Part shown: piece by piece, positions 43,924 to 53,100 of the stretch
Layout of the letters: the number at the start of each line of letters is the position of its first letter
How positions within the stretch are numbered: position 1 is the stretch's first letter
Origin: DASQZK01 sp963764345
GTDB lineage: Bacteria; Bacteroidota; Bacteroidia; Bacteroidales; GCA-2748055
NCBI GenBank assembly: GCA_963764345.1
Contig: CAVXSF010000017.1
Span: forward strand, 6,813-70,812
Direction: 5' to 3'
DNA length: 64,000 bases
Notes under the pieces: model-generated
The model's input: only the letters and a program-made list of their open reading frames with translations
Databases searched by the model: none
What the model was told of the DNA's origin: nothing
Position numbers and translations under genes: made by a program

Positions 43924-44856
43924 TCAGAAATTTATCAGTGTGAGTCCAATGGCAAAGGGATAAAGCTCCGGTCCTTTACCTGTTTCAAACAAGGGTGTAA
44001 GGTAATAATTTGCATAAACATTGAGCCCCCGGTAGCCAATCCTGAATGCCACTCCGTATCTCAGCGGGGAAATATTAAAGTCATCCCGGGTTTTGTCTTT
44101 CTGCTTATTTCCGTTTTCACGGTATACCACCTTGGTGTTTGACCCAAGTTTCAATCCGCCTATAACTCCTCCGGAAATATGTATTCTTTTCTTCCCTGCC
44201 GGAATCTGGCCTTCGAGAAGCAGTGGAGCGGTCAGGTATGTGGTTTGAAGTTTAGACTTGATAATGCTTACCGTGGAGGGCAGGAACACACCCGTAATTT
44301 CTCCGTTCGGATTTTTCTCAATCGTATTTCCCTGGTCAAAATTATAGTTGCTCAATTCCAAACCAAGACCTGTAACGAGTCCCAGCTTATCGGTTCCAAG
44401 ACCAAGTCCGTATTCCAAAAAGTTTATGTTGTAGTTCCAGGACCGGCTGGTATTCAGATCCATAAAAGCATCCTCGCCGCTTCGGCTCATCGAAAAGTCA
44501 CTGTTCACAAAATTATTTAATCCCATCTGAAATCCGGCCCAGTGAGGTTTGAATTTTTTATGCCCATCGTGGTCCTTTTCATTATCTCCCTGTTCCTTAT
44601 TCTCTTCCTCCAACTCATTCATATTAATTTTGGTGCCATTTTCACCTTCTATAACGGTAATACCTTTACTACCAAGTTTAATCCGCGTCGTATCGTTGTT
44701 TTCCTCAACTGTAACGGCATTATTTTTCCCTATCTGAACCACGGTTTTGCCTTCATCTTCAATCACCTTAACGTTTCCGGTCCGGGTAGTATCTGGTTGT
44801 CCCCATACTGACAGGGCCATAACCAGTGCTAAAAATGTAATCATTAACTTTTTCAT
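43924..44856 (-). CDS. Outer-membrane beta-barrel protein with acidic N-terminal linker
   Basis: 310 residues. A signal peptide (MKKLMITFLALVMALSVWGQ) is followed by an extended hydrophilic region of about 80 residues (TVEENNDTTRIKLGSKGITVIEG, then a run of Glu/Asp/Lys/His up to GHKKFKPH), then barrel strands (WAGFQMGLNNFV, NYNINFLEYGLGLG, YRGLNVYANYYLTPLF) ending in the typical C-terminal aromatic strand with final Phe. Downstream of the sigma/anti-sigma pair on the same strand, so it may belong to that regulon. Function unknown. Confidence 0.78.
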   Translation of the reverse strand: MKKLMITFLALVMALSVWGQPDTTRTGNVKVIEDEGKTVVQIGKNNAVTVEENNDTTRIKLGSKGITVIEGENGTKINMNELEEENKEQGDNEKDHDGHKKFKPHWAGFQMGLNNFVNSDFSMSRSGEDAFMDLNTSRSWNYNINFLEYGLGLGTDKLGLVTGLGLELSNYNFDQGNTIEKNPNGEITGVFLPSTVSIIKSKLQTTYLTAPLLLEGQIPAGKKRIHISGGVIGGLKLGSNTKVVYRENGNKQKDKTRDDFNISPLRYGVAFRIGYRGLNVYANYYLTPLFETGKGPELYPFAIGLTLINF

Positions 44857-45203
44857 TGTGAGGTTCTTTTTATGTTAAACTTCAATTTCATTTTACAACT
44901 ATCTATCTCTACGACGGCTGATATGTAGAAAAAGTTACAGGAAGAAAATCAATATCATTCGATCATGTTTTATCAGAAGATGAAAAGCCGGCAAATCCCT
45001 TACCCCAAAGACTTAATGTCCGGGCCTTCGACGGAGAAAAATATTTTCTGATAAAGAAACTGCTTTGACTACCGCATTTTCAGGAACAGAATGGATGACC
45101 ATCGATGGTAGAATTGAAAACCGGCATTCTGATTGAGGTTGTTCCGGGGGCTGTGAATGGTGAACTTCAATCTGGATTTTAAAGGTAAATCCCGCAGACG
45201 GGA
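44857..45203. other. Gene-free stretch between barrel and putative anti-sigma genes
   Basis: About 345 bp. Next to the anti-sigma stop is a small hairpin AATCCCG/CGGGATT (45188-45194 and 45199-45205) without a good T-run. The rest is AT-rich, presumably the promoter of the barrel gene; no box is clear. Confidence 0.35.
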
Positions 45204-46340
45204 TTATTCATCCTGATTAACAGGAGCGTTGATCTTGAGCAATTTGGAATTAAATTTCAGTGCACGTGTTTCACCCTCCTGATCTGTCTTCCGCTCCAGT
45301 TTCATATTTGACCCGGTCAGATCATTTACTTTATCAATTCCGGCAGTAACGACATTCCAGATCGTTATTTCTTTTGGAGCTTCTTTACCAAATACAAGGC
45401 TACTGAATTTCCGCATGGCAAATTGTTCCAGAGTAATGTAATCTTCCCGTCTGACATTACGACCATTCAGATTATCATGAGTATCAAATTCCAGTGGTGG
45501 GAGTTTTTCCTGTCGGGAATACCTTTTAACAACGGAATAATGATTGATTTTTTCGGGATCAATTTTTACCATGCTGAGGATCTTCTGTTCATCCACCATT
45601 CCGCCCTCCTTTTCGACCGGCCCGGCTGAAGCGATAGGCATCTCAACCTTAAATGAAATACCTTTTGAAAATGATTTTCCGGAGACCGGGGGTAATACCT
45701 TTTTTTCTTCCGGTTTTTTTTCTGAACCTGCAGGCATTGCCTTTACAGGAGGTTTTGCGGTACTAACCTCCGTGCTGTCAATGGTGATCTGTTCTACAGG
45801 GTTAACAGCCACAATCTCGTGCCGGGAAATGATCTTGTTTTGAACAAAGCCAAAATAGACGCCAGCAAGCAAGGCTATTCCTGCTGCAAAAGCCAGGGAT
45901 GTCCAAATTTCACGGCTGTGTACCACATAAAAACTTTTATAAAGTTTTTGTTTTAACGGGAATATTATGGATTGGTCCGGAACCAGATGAGCGATTCTGA
46001 ATTTTTCGCGGTCTTCTATCTTTGCGGAATTTTGTTTCAAATACTGTTCAAGGCCCATCACCTGTTCGTTGGTAAGGTCCTCTTCCTGATCAGCTATACA
46101 GAAAAATTCAAAATTTTCATCCGTCACCGGCAGTGACAGATCTATCTGTTTCAGATTATCCTTAGGGTGATATGTAGTTTCATCGGGAACAAGAACAACA
46201 GCTTCAAGCCCGGCAAGCTCCTCGAGGAGATCCGGATTTAAAAGAAGAAAATCTTCCATCTCAGCTATCTCTTCCGGGGTCAGTACCCCGTCAAGATAGT
46301 TGATAAAGAATTCTTCATAATTGTTCAAGTTAATTTTCAT
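45204..46340 (-). CDS. Putative anti-sigma factor (single-TM Bacteroidota type)
   Basis: 378 residues encoded 11 bp downstream of an ECF sigma gene. The N-terminal cytoplasmic part (about 1-140) begins NLNNYEEFFINYLDGVLTPEEIAEMEDFLLLNPDL, a helical pattern resembling anti-sigma domains but lacking the HxxxCxxC zinc motif. One TM helix at about 147-165, then a periplasmic part with a Pro/Lys-rich linker (KPPVKAMPAGSEKKPEEKK) and no recognised C-terminal domain. Function is inferred mainly from gene order and topology. Confidence 0.7.
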   Translation of the reverse strand: MKINLNNYEEFFINYLDGVLTPEEIAEMEDFLLLNPDLLEELAGLEAVVLVPDETTYHPKDNLKQIDLSLPVTDENFEFFCIADQEEDLTNEQVMGLEQYLKQNSAKIEDREKFRIAHLVPDQSIIFPLKQKLYKSFYVVHSREIWTSLAFAAGIALLAGVYFGFVQNKIISRHEIVAVNPVEQITIDSTEVSTAKPPVKAMPAGSEKKPEEKKVLPPVSGKSFSKGISFKVEMPIASAGPVEKEGGMVDEQKILSMVKIDPEKINHYSVVKRYSRQEKLPPLEFDTHDNLNGRNVRREDYITLEQFAMRKFSSLVFGKEAPKEITIWNVVTAGIDKVNDLTGSNMKLERKTDQEGETRALKFNSKLLKINAPVNQDE

Positions 46341-46351
46341 CCTGCTACGTT

Positions 46352-46837
46352 TTATATCACCCTTTCTGGACTCCCGATAAATTGCTTCAGAAAAACCCTT
46401 GCCCGGTATATATAAACCTTTACCTGTGATTCATTGAGCCCTGTTATACCGGAAATTTCCTGGTAAGAATATCCTTCATAATCCCTTAGCATTACAACTG
46501 ATCGCTGAACATCCGGCAACTTTGAAATGGCATGATGAAGAATTTCATTCAACCCGGTATATTGTTCATTATGAGAAAACTCAGCCTGGGAAACTTCTTC
46601 TAACCCCGTCTGACGACTATCCTTCCTGATGACATCAATCATGGTATGATAGGCTGTGGAAAACAGATAGGATTTAACCTTTTCTCCATTGACATCTCCG
46701 ACTTTTCTCCAGAGCTTCTCAAATGTATCCTGAACAATGTCCCTGGCCCTTTCTTCATCCTTTAAATTTTTAAGAATGAACCGGTAAACACCGTCCGAAT
46801 ATAGTTCCACTGCCTGGTTATACTCTTTTACAGTCAT
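46352..46837 (-). CDS. ECF-type RNA polymerase sigma factor
   Basis: 161 residues from ATG 46837 (the frame is open to 46882, but the extra part lies outside the sigma-2 domain). Region 2 DEERARDIVQDTFEKLWRK and YLFSTAYHTMIDVIRK, region 4 KLPDVQRSVVMLRDYEGYSYQEISGITGLNESQVKVYIYRARVFLK. It directs RNA polymerase to an envelope-type regulon. The following membrane protein is its likely anti-sigma partner, and the barrel at 43924 is a candidate target. Confidence 0.93.
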   Translation of the reverse strand: MTVKEYNQAVELYSDGVYRFILKNLKDEERARDIVQDTFEKLWRKVGDVNGEKVKSYLFSTAYHTMIDVIRKDSRQTGLEEVSQAEFSHNEQYTGLNEILHHAISKLPDVQRSVVMLRDYEGYSYQEISGITGLNESQVKVYIYRARVFLKQFIGSPERVI

Positions 46838-47116
46838 GAAGAATGTTCCGTTTTCCAAAAGTATGACGATCTCACCGGACAAAAGTTACAACGAAAAAGA
46901 ATAAAAGTAAAGGTGCTAAAAAATATCCCGTTAATTTATAAAGGGGACCCCTTCCCGGGTCTGTTAATGCAAATCAAACAGATTTACATTTTACCCGTCT
47001 TTGATGGAATTAAATAATATATTCCCTAAATTTATTGAAATTAGGGATCCTGGCGCGAGCGGATGGCGAAATTCGCCTGGAGACAGAAGGATAAAATACG
47101 CTTTAACTTTTGAGTT

Positions 47117-49255
47117 ATGATCAGAACTTTAACCTCGGTGATTTTAATCCTGTCCCTTTCAGCAGCATGCAAGGGACCCCGTCAGGAAAGATCGGAAATC
47201 AGTCTTAATGGAACATGGGATATCGCCTGCACAGAATCTTCCGTGAATATTCCAACAGATTTTCATTCGGCGGTCCGTGTACCAGGACTGGTAGATATGG
47301 CAGTGCCGGAAGTAAATGTCCATGATTCCCTGTTTGAACATTCGGTTTTCTGGTACCGCAGATTTTTCAATGCCGACCCGTCAAATCATGAAGTTGTCCG
47401 GCTTAAAATAAATAAATCGATGTATCATACCAGGGTTTACATCAATGGCCGGTTTATCGGGGAAAATGTTTACTGCTACACCCCTTCTGTCTTTGATATT
47501 AAACCTTTTCTAAAGGAAGGCACGGAGAAAAATGAACTCCTCATCTCTGTTGGTTGCCGCAATCAGCTGCCAGATACGGTTGTCAACGGTCACGATTTTG
47601 AAAAGACTGTCTATCAGCCCGGAATTTATGACGATGTTAAGCTGATTCAGAGCAATTTCCCGTATATAGAAAATGTCCAGATCATCCCCAATATAGATGC
47701 CAAACAAATACAGGTAACCGGAAAACTTCTCAGCGGAAAACAGAGCGGAAAGATCCGTTTAAGCTGGAAGATTTATGAACTCAGCACAGACAGTTTGGTC
47801 TCTGAAGGTCTGACCCGGGTTGATTCACCCGATCATAACGGAACCGCAGCGATAAATTTTACAGCAACTGTTCCTGATGGACAATTGTGGTCACCGGAAC
47901 ATCCGTTTCTTTACAAACTCGCATTAATTGCCGGAACTGATACAAAGACCGTGAGGTTTGGACTTCGCACATTTAAATTCAGCAGTGAGAAAGGCCTGGC
48001 TTTGCTGAATGGCAAACCCTATTTTATGCGTGGTACAAATGTTTGTATTTTCAGGTTCTTTGAGGACCCTGCAAGAGGACGACTTCCCTGGGATGAAAAA
48101 TGGGTTAATAACCTGCATCAAAAGTTCAGGGATATGAACTGGAACAGCATTCGTTATTGTATAGGTTTCCCTCCGGAGCGCTGGTACGATACAGCAGATA
48201 GCCTGGGGTTCCTCATTCAGGATGAATTCCCCATTTGGACCGGAGGACCGGGCGGGTTTGAAAAATGGCAGAAAAAAATTACAGCCGACCAGCTTTCTCA
48301 GGAATATGCTGCATGGATGCAGGAACGATGGAACCATCCCTGTGTTGTTATCTGGGATGCCCAAAATGAATCGGTTAATGATGTCACCGGTGAAGCCATT
48401 GCCAAAGTGAGAGCACTTGATGCCTCGGGCCGACCATGGGATAATGGTTGGGCTGAACCTGTCGATGAAGGGGATGCCCTCGAATCCCATCCTTACCTGT
48501 TTTCAAAATATAATTTTTCTTCTGATAAGCCAGGCAGAAATGGTATTCTGTCCGATTTGCTCTCTATCCAAAGGATTCCGGATAACGGGCCGAATGAACA
48601 TTCTCCTGACCCTTCAGGAACAAATTACAAAAATGATGTAATTATTAATGAATATGGCTGGTTATGGCTAAACCGTGACGGGACACCAACAACCCTGACA
48701 GAAAATATATATCGGAATATCTTTCCGCAGTCCACAACAGCGGACGAACGATTTACTGTTTACGCCCGAAATATTGCAGCCCTGACAGAATACTGGCGTG
48801 CAGGCCGAAAAAGTGCTGCTGTAATGCATTTTTGCGGCCTGGGTTATTCACGACCTAATGTACCAAAAGGACAGACAAGTGATAATTTTATTAACATTCA
48901 AAATCTTGAATTTGAGCCTCATTTCGTTGAATATGTGAAGCAGGCATTCAATCCTGTTGGAATAATGATAAGAGTCTGGGATAACCATTTTTCTGCTGGA
49001 AGAGAAGTGAGCATCCCGGTAAATCTAATTAATGACCGATATGAAAACTGGGAAGGAATGATCACCCTGTCATTGAGGAAAGATAACGAAGTTGTTATAG
49101 AGACTGAAGTTCCTGCAGATGTTAAAGGTTTAGAAGGAAAACAATTTGATATGACTATAAAAATGCCACAAGCGGCCGGCCGGTATATTCTGACTGCCGA
49201 AATAACCGATAAGGGGAAGAAAATCAGGAGTGTGCGGGATTTCCTTTTAAAGTAG
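47117..49255 (+). CDS. Glycoside hydrolase family 2 enzyme, lipoprotein
   Basis: 712 residues. A lipoprotein signal (LSLSAACKGPR), then GH2 sugar-binding and Ig-like domains (VHDSLFEHSVFWYRRFF, MYHTRVYINGRFIGEN) and a catalytic barrel with acid/base Glu418 (WDAQNES) and nucleophile Glu512 (INEYGW). A C-terminal Ig-like domain ends the protein. It may be a beta-galactosidase, glucuronidase or related; substrate not determined. It stands alone 280 bp after the divergent sigma gene, with no SusCD system nearby. Confidence 0.88.
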   Translation: MIRTLTSVILILSLSAACKGPRQERSEISLNGTWDIACTESSVNIPTDFHSAVRVPGLVDMAVPEVNVHDSLFEHSVFWYRRFFNADPSNHEVVRLKINKSMYHTRVYINGRFIGENVYCYTPSVFDIKPFLKEGTEKNELLISVGCRNQLPDTVVNGHDFEKTVYQPGIYDDVKLIQSNFPYIENVQIIPNIDAKQIQVTGKLLSGKQSGKIRLSWKIYELSTDSLVSEGLTRVDSPDHNGTAAINFTATVPDGQLWSPEHPFLYKLALIAGTDTKTVRFGLRTFKFSSEKGLALLNGKPYFMRGTNVCIFRFFEDPARGRLPWDEKWVNNLHQKFRDMNWNSIRYCIGFPPERWYDTADSLGFLIQDEFPIWTGGPGGFEKWQKKITADQLSQEYAAWMQERWNHPCVVIWDAQNESVNDVTGEAIAKVRALDASGRPWDNGWAEPVDEGDALESHPYLFSKYNFSSDKPGRNGILSDLLSIQRIPDNGPNEHSPDPSGTNYKNDVIINEYGWLWLNRDGTPTTLTENIYRNIFPQSTTADERFTVYARNIAALTEYWRAGRKSAAVMHFCGLGYSRPNVPKGQTSDNFINIQNLEFEPHFVEYVKQAFNPVGIMIRVWDNHFSAGREVSIPVNLINDRYENWEGMITLSLRKDNEVVIETEVPADVKGLEGKQFDMTIKMPQAAGRYILTAEITDKGKKIRSVRDFLLK

Positions 49256-49374
49256 CCGGCAATTATTTCAGCCCTGGACGAAAACTGAAACTTCCATATG
49301 GTTGTTTTCTTTAAGTTGAAAAGAAATCAAATCTAGATATGATCAAACTTACTTTATAATTCAACCAACTCATT

Positions 49375-49809
49375 ATGAAAAAACTGATTCTAATCATTAT
49401 CATTACAACAGCCATTATTCCGGCGTGTAAAAATTCCTCGCAAAAATTTGAACCTAATACCAATAATCCGCTGATGGTAGGATCCTGGACAATCACTAAT
49501 GTGGATAATTCGGGGGATCTGTTGAGCAAACAAACGTTTTTCCTTTCGCTTATAGAAGAAGAGTATGTTGACGGTAATCTACTTGTATTTTCTCCCGGAT
49601 CAAAATTTACAGTATTATCTGTGAAAGGAGATACGCTCGATGTTGGTAAGTACGGCATTTCTGACAAGAATAAAAATCTTGATTTATACTCTCCCCGGGA
49701 TAAAAAATTGATCAGGTATAAAATTCTCACCCTCGATACCGGCACTATACAACTTGAACCTCTAACTCCCGGGGTCACCAGGAGCCTGACCATGCAAAAA
49801 GGGAATTAG
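49375..49809 (+). CDS. Small lipocalin-like lipoprotein
   Basis: 144 residues. A lipoprotein signal (ITTAIIPACKNSS) is followed by a short antiparallel beta pattern beginning GSWTITNVDNSGDL and continuing LLVFSPGSKFTVLS, KYGISDKNKNLDLY and YKILTLDTGTIQLEPLT, similar in style to lipocalin-like domains of Bacteroidota lipoproteins. Specific role unknown. It is in the same direction as the GH2 gene but separated by about 120 bp. Confidence 0.62.
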   Translation: MKKLILIIIITTAIIPACKNSSQKFEPNTNNPLMVGSWTITNVDNSGDLLSKQTFFLSLIEEEYVDGNLLVFSPGSKFTVLSVKGDTLDVGKYGISDKNKNLDLYSPRDKKLIRYKILTLDTGTIQLEPLTPGVTRSLTMQKGN

Positions 49810-49847
49810 CATTTTATGTATGAAACGTGTGATTTATCGAATCTTTC

Positions 49848-51197
49848 TTAAAAGTTTATCCATGCCATCATAAGCAGGGTGTTATTATCACCGGCATTTC
49901 GGCCCAAGCCGTCATAATTTTTTGTTGCCCCGTTAAATTTGGTGAATAACGTATATTGAAAAGCAAACTTTGTATTGTACCAGGGCAGAAAATAGATCTG
50001 GCCGATAATTCCATCACTTGCGGGATTCCCGCTGGTGCTGGCAAATATACCCGAACCGCCGTAAATTCCCGGCACTTTATCGCCAGTAGTCGTAAACCAG
50101 CCGAGGTTTAACCCATAACTATTCCTGACATGCAAATTACCATCCATTCTGAACGTATTCAACCGTTGACCAGGCTTATCTACGATTCCCAGTTTCGCAC
50201 TTGCGTCCATTTGTCTTCTCTCCAGAATATATGTCGAATGTAAAATCAATTCAGCATTAGGTAAAGCTTGTTCATATTGAATATCAAAACCATAGTCAGA
50301 ATATCGGTCTGTTAATCCGGAAGTTCCGTTTGGGAAAATCCCGGCAGACATCCCATACGTACCGGCCTCAATATACCGGCCGGGCCATTGATGCTGTAAT
50401 GCCACCCTCCAGTAGGGGGCAACACCTTTTATAATCATCTCTGATGTCGAGTCTGGAGGGTAAGTAACACCTTGCTGAGCTGAACGATAAAGGCTGCATT
50501 CCAGATATAAAGTTTCATTCCACAGGACATATCCTCCAAGACCGGCAACCTGTTGAGCCAGATTTCCGTCGATAAGTGCAGAGGCAACCGGTGTTGGCGC
50601 AAAATCAGAAGAAGAATATGGAAATCCCCAGGCAGGAGTAGAATTCCAAAGGTCCTGCACCGTGGGATTATTGTTTAAAGTAAAACCATAATTCAGGTCT
50701 TTGGAGGCAAAAGTTGTTTGATTGGCATACCGGATATCGGTATTGTCCATCCCAATTAGTCCACTCTGTGAATCATATGTTAACTGCATGAACAATCCCA
50801 GATGCGGGGTAATACTACCGGCATAAAACAGACTGAATTGTTCGGGCAATTCAATCGTGTTATTTTGAGTTCCGGGAATGGCTTTGTTAAGACTTGTAAG
50901 GGATGATTGAATCATCGCTGAAACCGGGGAAATAGAAAGAAGACGGAGTTTTTCTTTTCCCTCCGGACTCTTATCCTGATAGGTTTTTATGGCAGTCAGG
51001 GTATACCCGTTTTGTTTGAACTGTCTGCCAAAAGCCGTCAATTCTGGAAAGGAATAATGACAGGCGCTGCAAGACATCCCGGTCTGTCTTGCAAAACCCG
51101 GAACTGCTAAGGCAGCCTGTTCAGAAAAAACATTCAGCATAAAAATACAGAGAGCTATTGTGAAAAGTGGAGAGTCCTGAAAAAACTTCAGATTCAA
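49848..51197 (-). CDS. Outer-membrane barrel with N-terminal haem c site (porin-cytochrome-like)
   Basis: 449 residues. A signal peptide (ALCIFMLNVFSEQAALA) is followed by VPGFARQTGMSCSACHYSFPELTAFGRQFKQNGYTL, a single CxxCH haem c motif typical of a family of cytochrome-bearing outer-membrane proteins. The remaining about 400 residues alternate as barrel strands (YLECSLYRSAQQ, LHSTYILERRQ, KFAFQYTLFTKFN) to a C-terminal Phe. The haem sits at the periplasmic N-terminus. With the dihaem lipoprotein gene directly upstream on the same strand, a trans-outer-membrane electron role is possible but unproven. Confidence 0.8.
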   Translation of the reverse strand: MNLKFFQDSPLFTIALCIFMLNVFSEQAALAVPGFARQTGMSCSACHYSFPELTAFGRQFKQNGYTLTAIKTYQDKSPEGKEKLRLLSISPVSAMIQSSLTSLNKAIPGTQNNTIELPEQFSLFYAGSITPHLGLFMQLTYDSQSGLIGMDNTDIRYANQTTFASKDLNYGFTLNNNPTVQDLWNSTPAWGFPYSSSDFAPTPVASALIDGNLAQQVAGLGGYVLWNETLYLECSLYRSAQQGVTYPPDSTSEMIIKGVAPYWRVALQHQWPGRYIEAGTYGMSAGIFPNGTSGLTDRYSDYGFDIQYEQALPNAELILHSTYILERRQMDASAKLGIVDKPGQRLNTFRMDGNLHVRNSYGLNLGWFTTTGDKVPGIYGGSGIFASTSGNPASDGIIGQIYFLPWYNTKFAFQYTLFTKFNGATKNYDGLGRNAGDNNTLLMMAWINF

Positions 51198-51375
51198 GAA
51201 AAACCCGATTTCTGAGTTTATGAAAATCCGTCTTGTTTTTCATCTGTAGGATTTTTTAAGGAAGATTAATGTGATGATACAAATGAGGTTGTCGCCTTTT
51301 CTTAATTTATCATATAAGCAATCCTCAATTCAATATGCAGAGTTTTGTATAAGACATTTTTCCACTTTTTATCCG

Positions 51376-52038
51376 TCAGGGTACAGGCTGGTCTTTCCGG
51401 GATTGATCCTGTAAATATCGAATGATATTTTTCAGGTCTTGTTCCTGAATAAGAGGCAACTGACTTGCCTGTGCATGATTTTGCATTCTGTTGACAACCG
51501 CGGCCCACTGATCCGGGGTATGCTGCCGTGGATCTGGGAGGGCATGACATCGGCTGCATTCCCGAATAAAAGCCTTTGCAGGACCACTTTCAGCATCTGA
51601 AATACTATCTTCAGGAATAGATTTTAGTGCATTGGACTTTAAGTATTTCAGCATGATTTTTTGCTCATCAGAGGAAGGCAATTTTGCTCCCATCATACCC
51701 ATTGGCATGTTACGCCTTCCACCCATCATTCCATTACTATTTCCGCGTTGATTAGATTTTCCCATCAGCAGGATCATCCTTCTGAAAACCGGAACCCAGT
51801 CTGAAGCACTATGAGCAGCCGGAGATGGCACTGCATGGCACTGACTGCAGTAAACAGAAATGAGTTCAGCGCCTCTGGATTGCCTGGCTGGCAGGTCACT
51901 ATAAGAAATCATGCCGGGCATCTGTAATGACTCGGCTGTCCACCCGGGATCTTTTGAAGAAGGATTGGAACAGGCAGCAAAAAGAATAAAAATTAAAATA
52001 AAAATTAGCCGCCAGTAAGACAAACGGTACTTCTTCAT
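51376..52038 (-). CDS. Dihaem cytochrome c lipoprotein
   Basis: 220 residues from ATG 52038. The longer frame (to 52095) adds a hydrophobic stretch, but a lipoprotein signal (RLIFILIFILFAACSN) begins properly at 52038. Two haem c motifs: CSQCHAVPSP (preceded by GAELISVY) and CSRCHALPDPRQHTP near the C-terminus. Between them lies a Met/Gly-rich stretch (NSNGMMGGRRNMPMGMMG), unusual for cytochromes. Encoded 178 bp upstream of the haem-bearing barrel on the same strand, it could deliver electrons to or from that protein. Confidence 0.82.
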   Translation of the reverse strand: MKKYRLSYWRLIFILIFILFAACSNPSSKDPGWTAESLQMPGMISYSDLPARQSRGAELISVYCSQCHAVPSPAAHSASDWVPVFRRMILLMGKSNQRGNSNGMMGGRRNMPMGMMGAKLPSSDEQKIMLKYLKSNALKSIPEDSISDAESGPAKAFIRECSRCHALPDPRQHTPDQWAAVVNRMQNHAQASQLPLIQEQDLKNIIRYLQDQSRKDQPVP

Positions 52039-52393
52039 CGTTTTAAGCATAGCTCTTAGAATTATAAATAACCATCCCAGTTTTAAAGCGAACAACCCTT
52101 TTCCATATTAATTACAAATTATTTCCAGCATTATACCCAATATTTTAAACAAATTACGAAAAAGATAGTTTGTCTGTTTCTAAATAAAAAAATTCACCTA
52201 TTCCTTCCCGGAAAGAATTTAACGAATTATGACAACCGGACGAAGAAAAATTAAATGATGTTAAAACTAATCTTAAAAACCAAACGATTTGAGGTTACGT
52301 GTTGTTTAAAAAGAAGCGACTGAAATACTGATATTAAAATCGTTAGTTTTAATTCTTTACAAATGAATGTTACTTAATCAAAAATTGTAAACC

Positions 52394-52921
52394 GTGAAAA
52401 CTTTATTAATAATCATATTATCCTTTGCAACCACAGGTATATATGCGCAGAAAAAATTAACCTATGCTAATCTTCCCTTAAATACTGCGGAGGATTACGC
52501 AAATGCTGAGAAATCCGCACTTCAGGCAGCGAATGAAATCCTTTCATTACCGTTAGACAAAGACAGCCAATCAAAAAGCGAAGCCATGCATTTTCTTTCT
52601 GACTGGATGCAGGGAACACCGGCTTTTCTTTTTCCCCTAAATGAACCTATTGGGAAAATTTCAAATGACAACCCGGAATTATTGGTTATTTATATGGCCA
52701 GCATGACAAGATATGTGCTTAGTAATGAAACTAAGACGCCTCTGGGAGAGAAAGATATAGCCTATCATGGCTTTCTTATTTTTTCAGATTATTGTGATAA
52801 CCCGAAAAACCATGTCTCAATCAATGGAGAATTAAAGAACCTGATAGATGCCAAAAAGCAAGGCAATCTTCAGGATTATCTTGATGAATTCGCCGGACAA
52901 CCTGAGGGTAAAGAAGTCTGA
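52394..52921 (+). CDS. Secreted protein of unknown function
   Basis: 175 residues from GTG 52394 (no in-frame ATG earlier; the signal peptide MKTLLIIILSFATTGIYAQ begins exactly there). After cleavage the mature part is helical and polar (LNTAEDYANAEKSALQAANEILSLP, DWMQGTPAFLFPLNEP) with a conserved-looking HGFLIFSDYCDNPKNHV. No metal-site or enzyme motif I recognise. It is divergent from the cytochrome genes and 180 bp before the tetR operon; any link to either is unknown. Confidence 0.6.
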   Translation: MKTLLIIILSFATTGIYAQKKLTYANLPLNTAEDYANAEKSALQAANEILSLPLDKDSQSKSEAMHFLSDWMQGTPAFLFPLNEPIGKISNDNPELLVIYMASMTRYVLSNETKTPLGEKDIAYHGFLIFSDYCDNPKNHVSINGELKNLIDAKKQGNLQDYLDEFAGQPEGKEV

Positions 52922-52997
52922 TTACCTGTAACACATTATTTTTATTAAACATACAGGTTGATGATATTTTAGCCCATAAACATTATTTTTAAAATTC

Positions 52998-53028
52998 TTG
53001 ACTTAATTATGAAAATGTTTTATCTTTG
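52998..53028 (+). promoter_or_regulatory. Promoter of the tetR-led operon
   Basis: -33 TTG at 52998-53000, a 20-bp spacer, -7 TATCTTTG at 53021-53028. This is a complete Bacteroidota promoter, 73 bp before the tetR start. Confidence 0.75.
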
Positions 53029-53041
53029 ACCGTTCGTTCAA
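53026..53041. promoter_or_regulatory. Putative TetR operator
   Basis: TTGACCGTTCGTTCAA is a 16-bp imperfect palindrome (pattern TTGAnCGnnCGnTCAA) that overlaps the -7 box and transcription start of the tetR operon. Its CGnnCG core resembles TetR-family sites, so autorepression is likely. Confidence 0.65.
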
Positions 53042-53100
53042 TCAATAATAAATTCGTTTAGTCACAAGCTCAATACTTAAAATTAAATTTTTCGTCGCAG

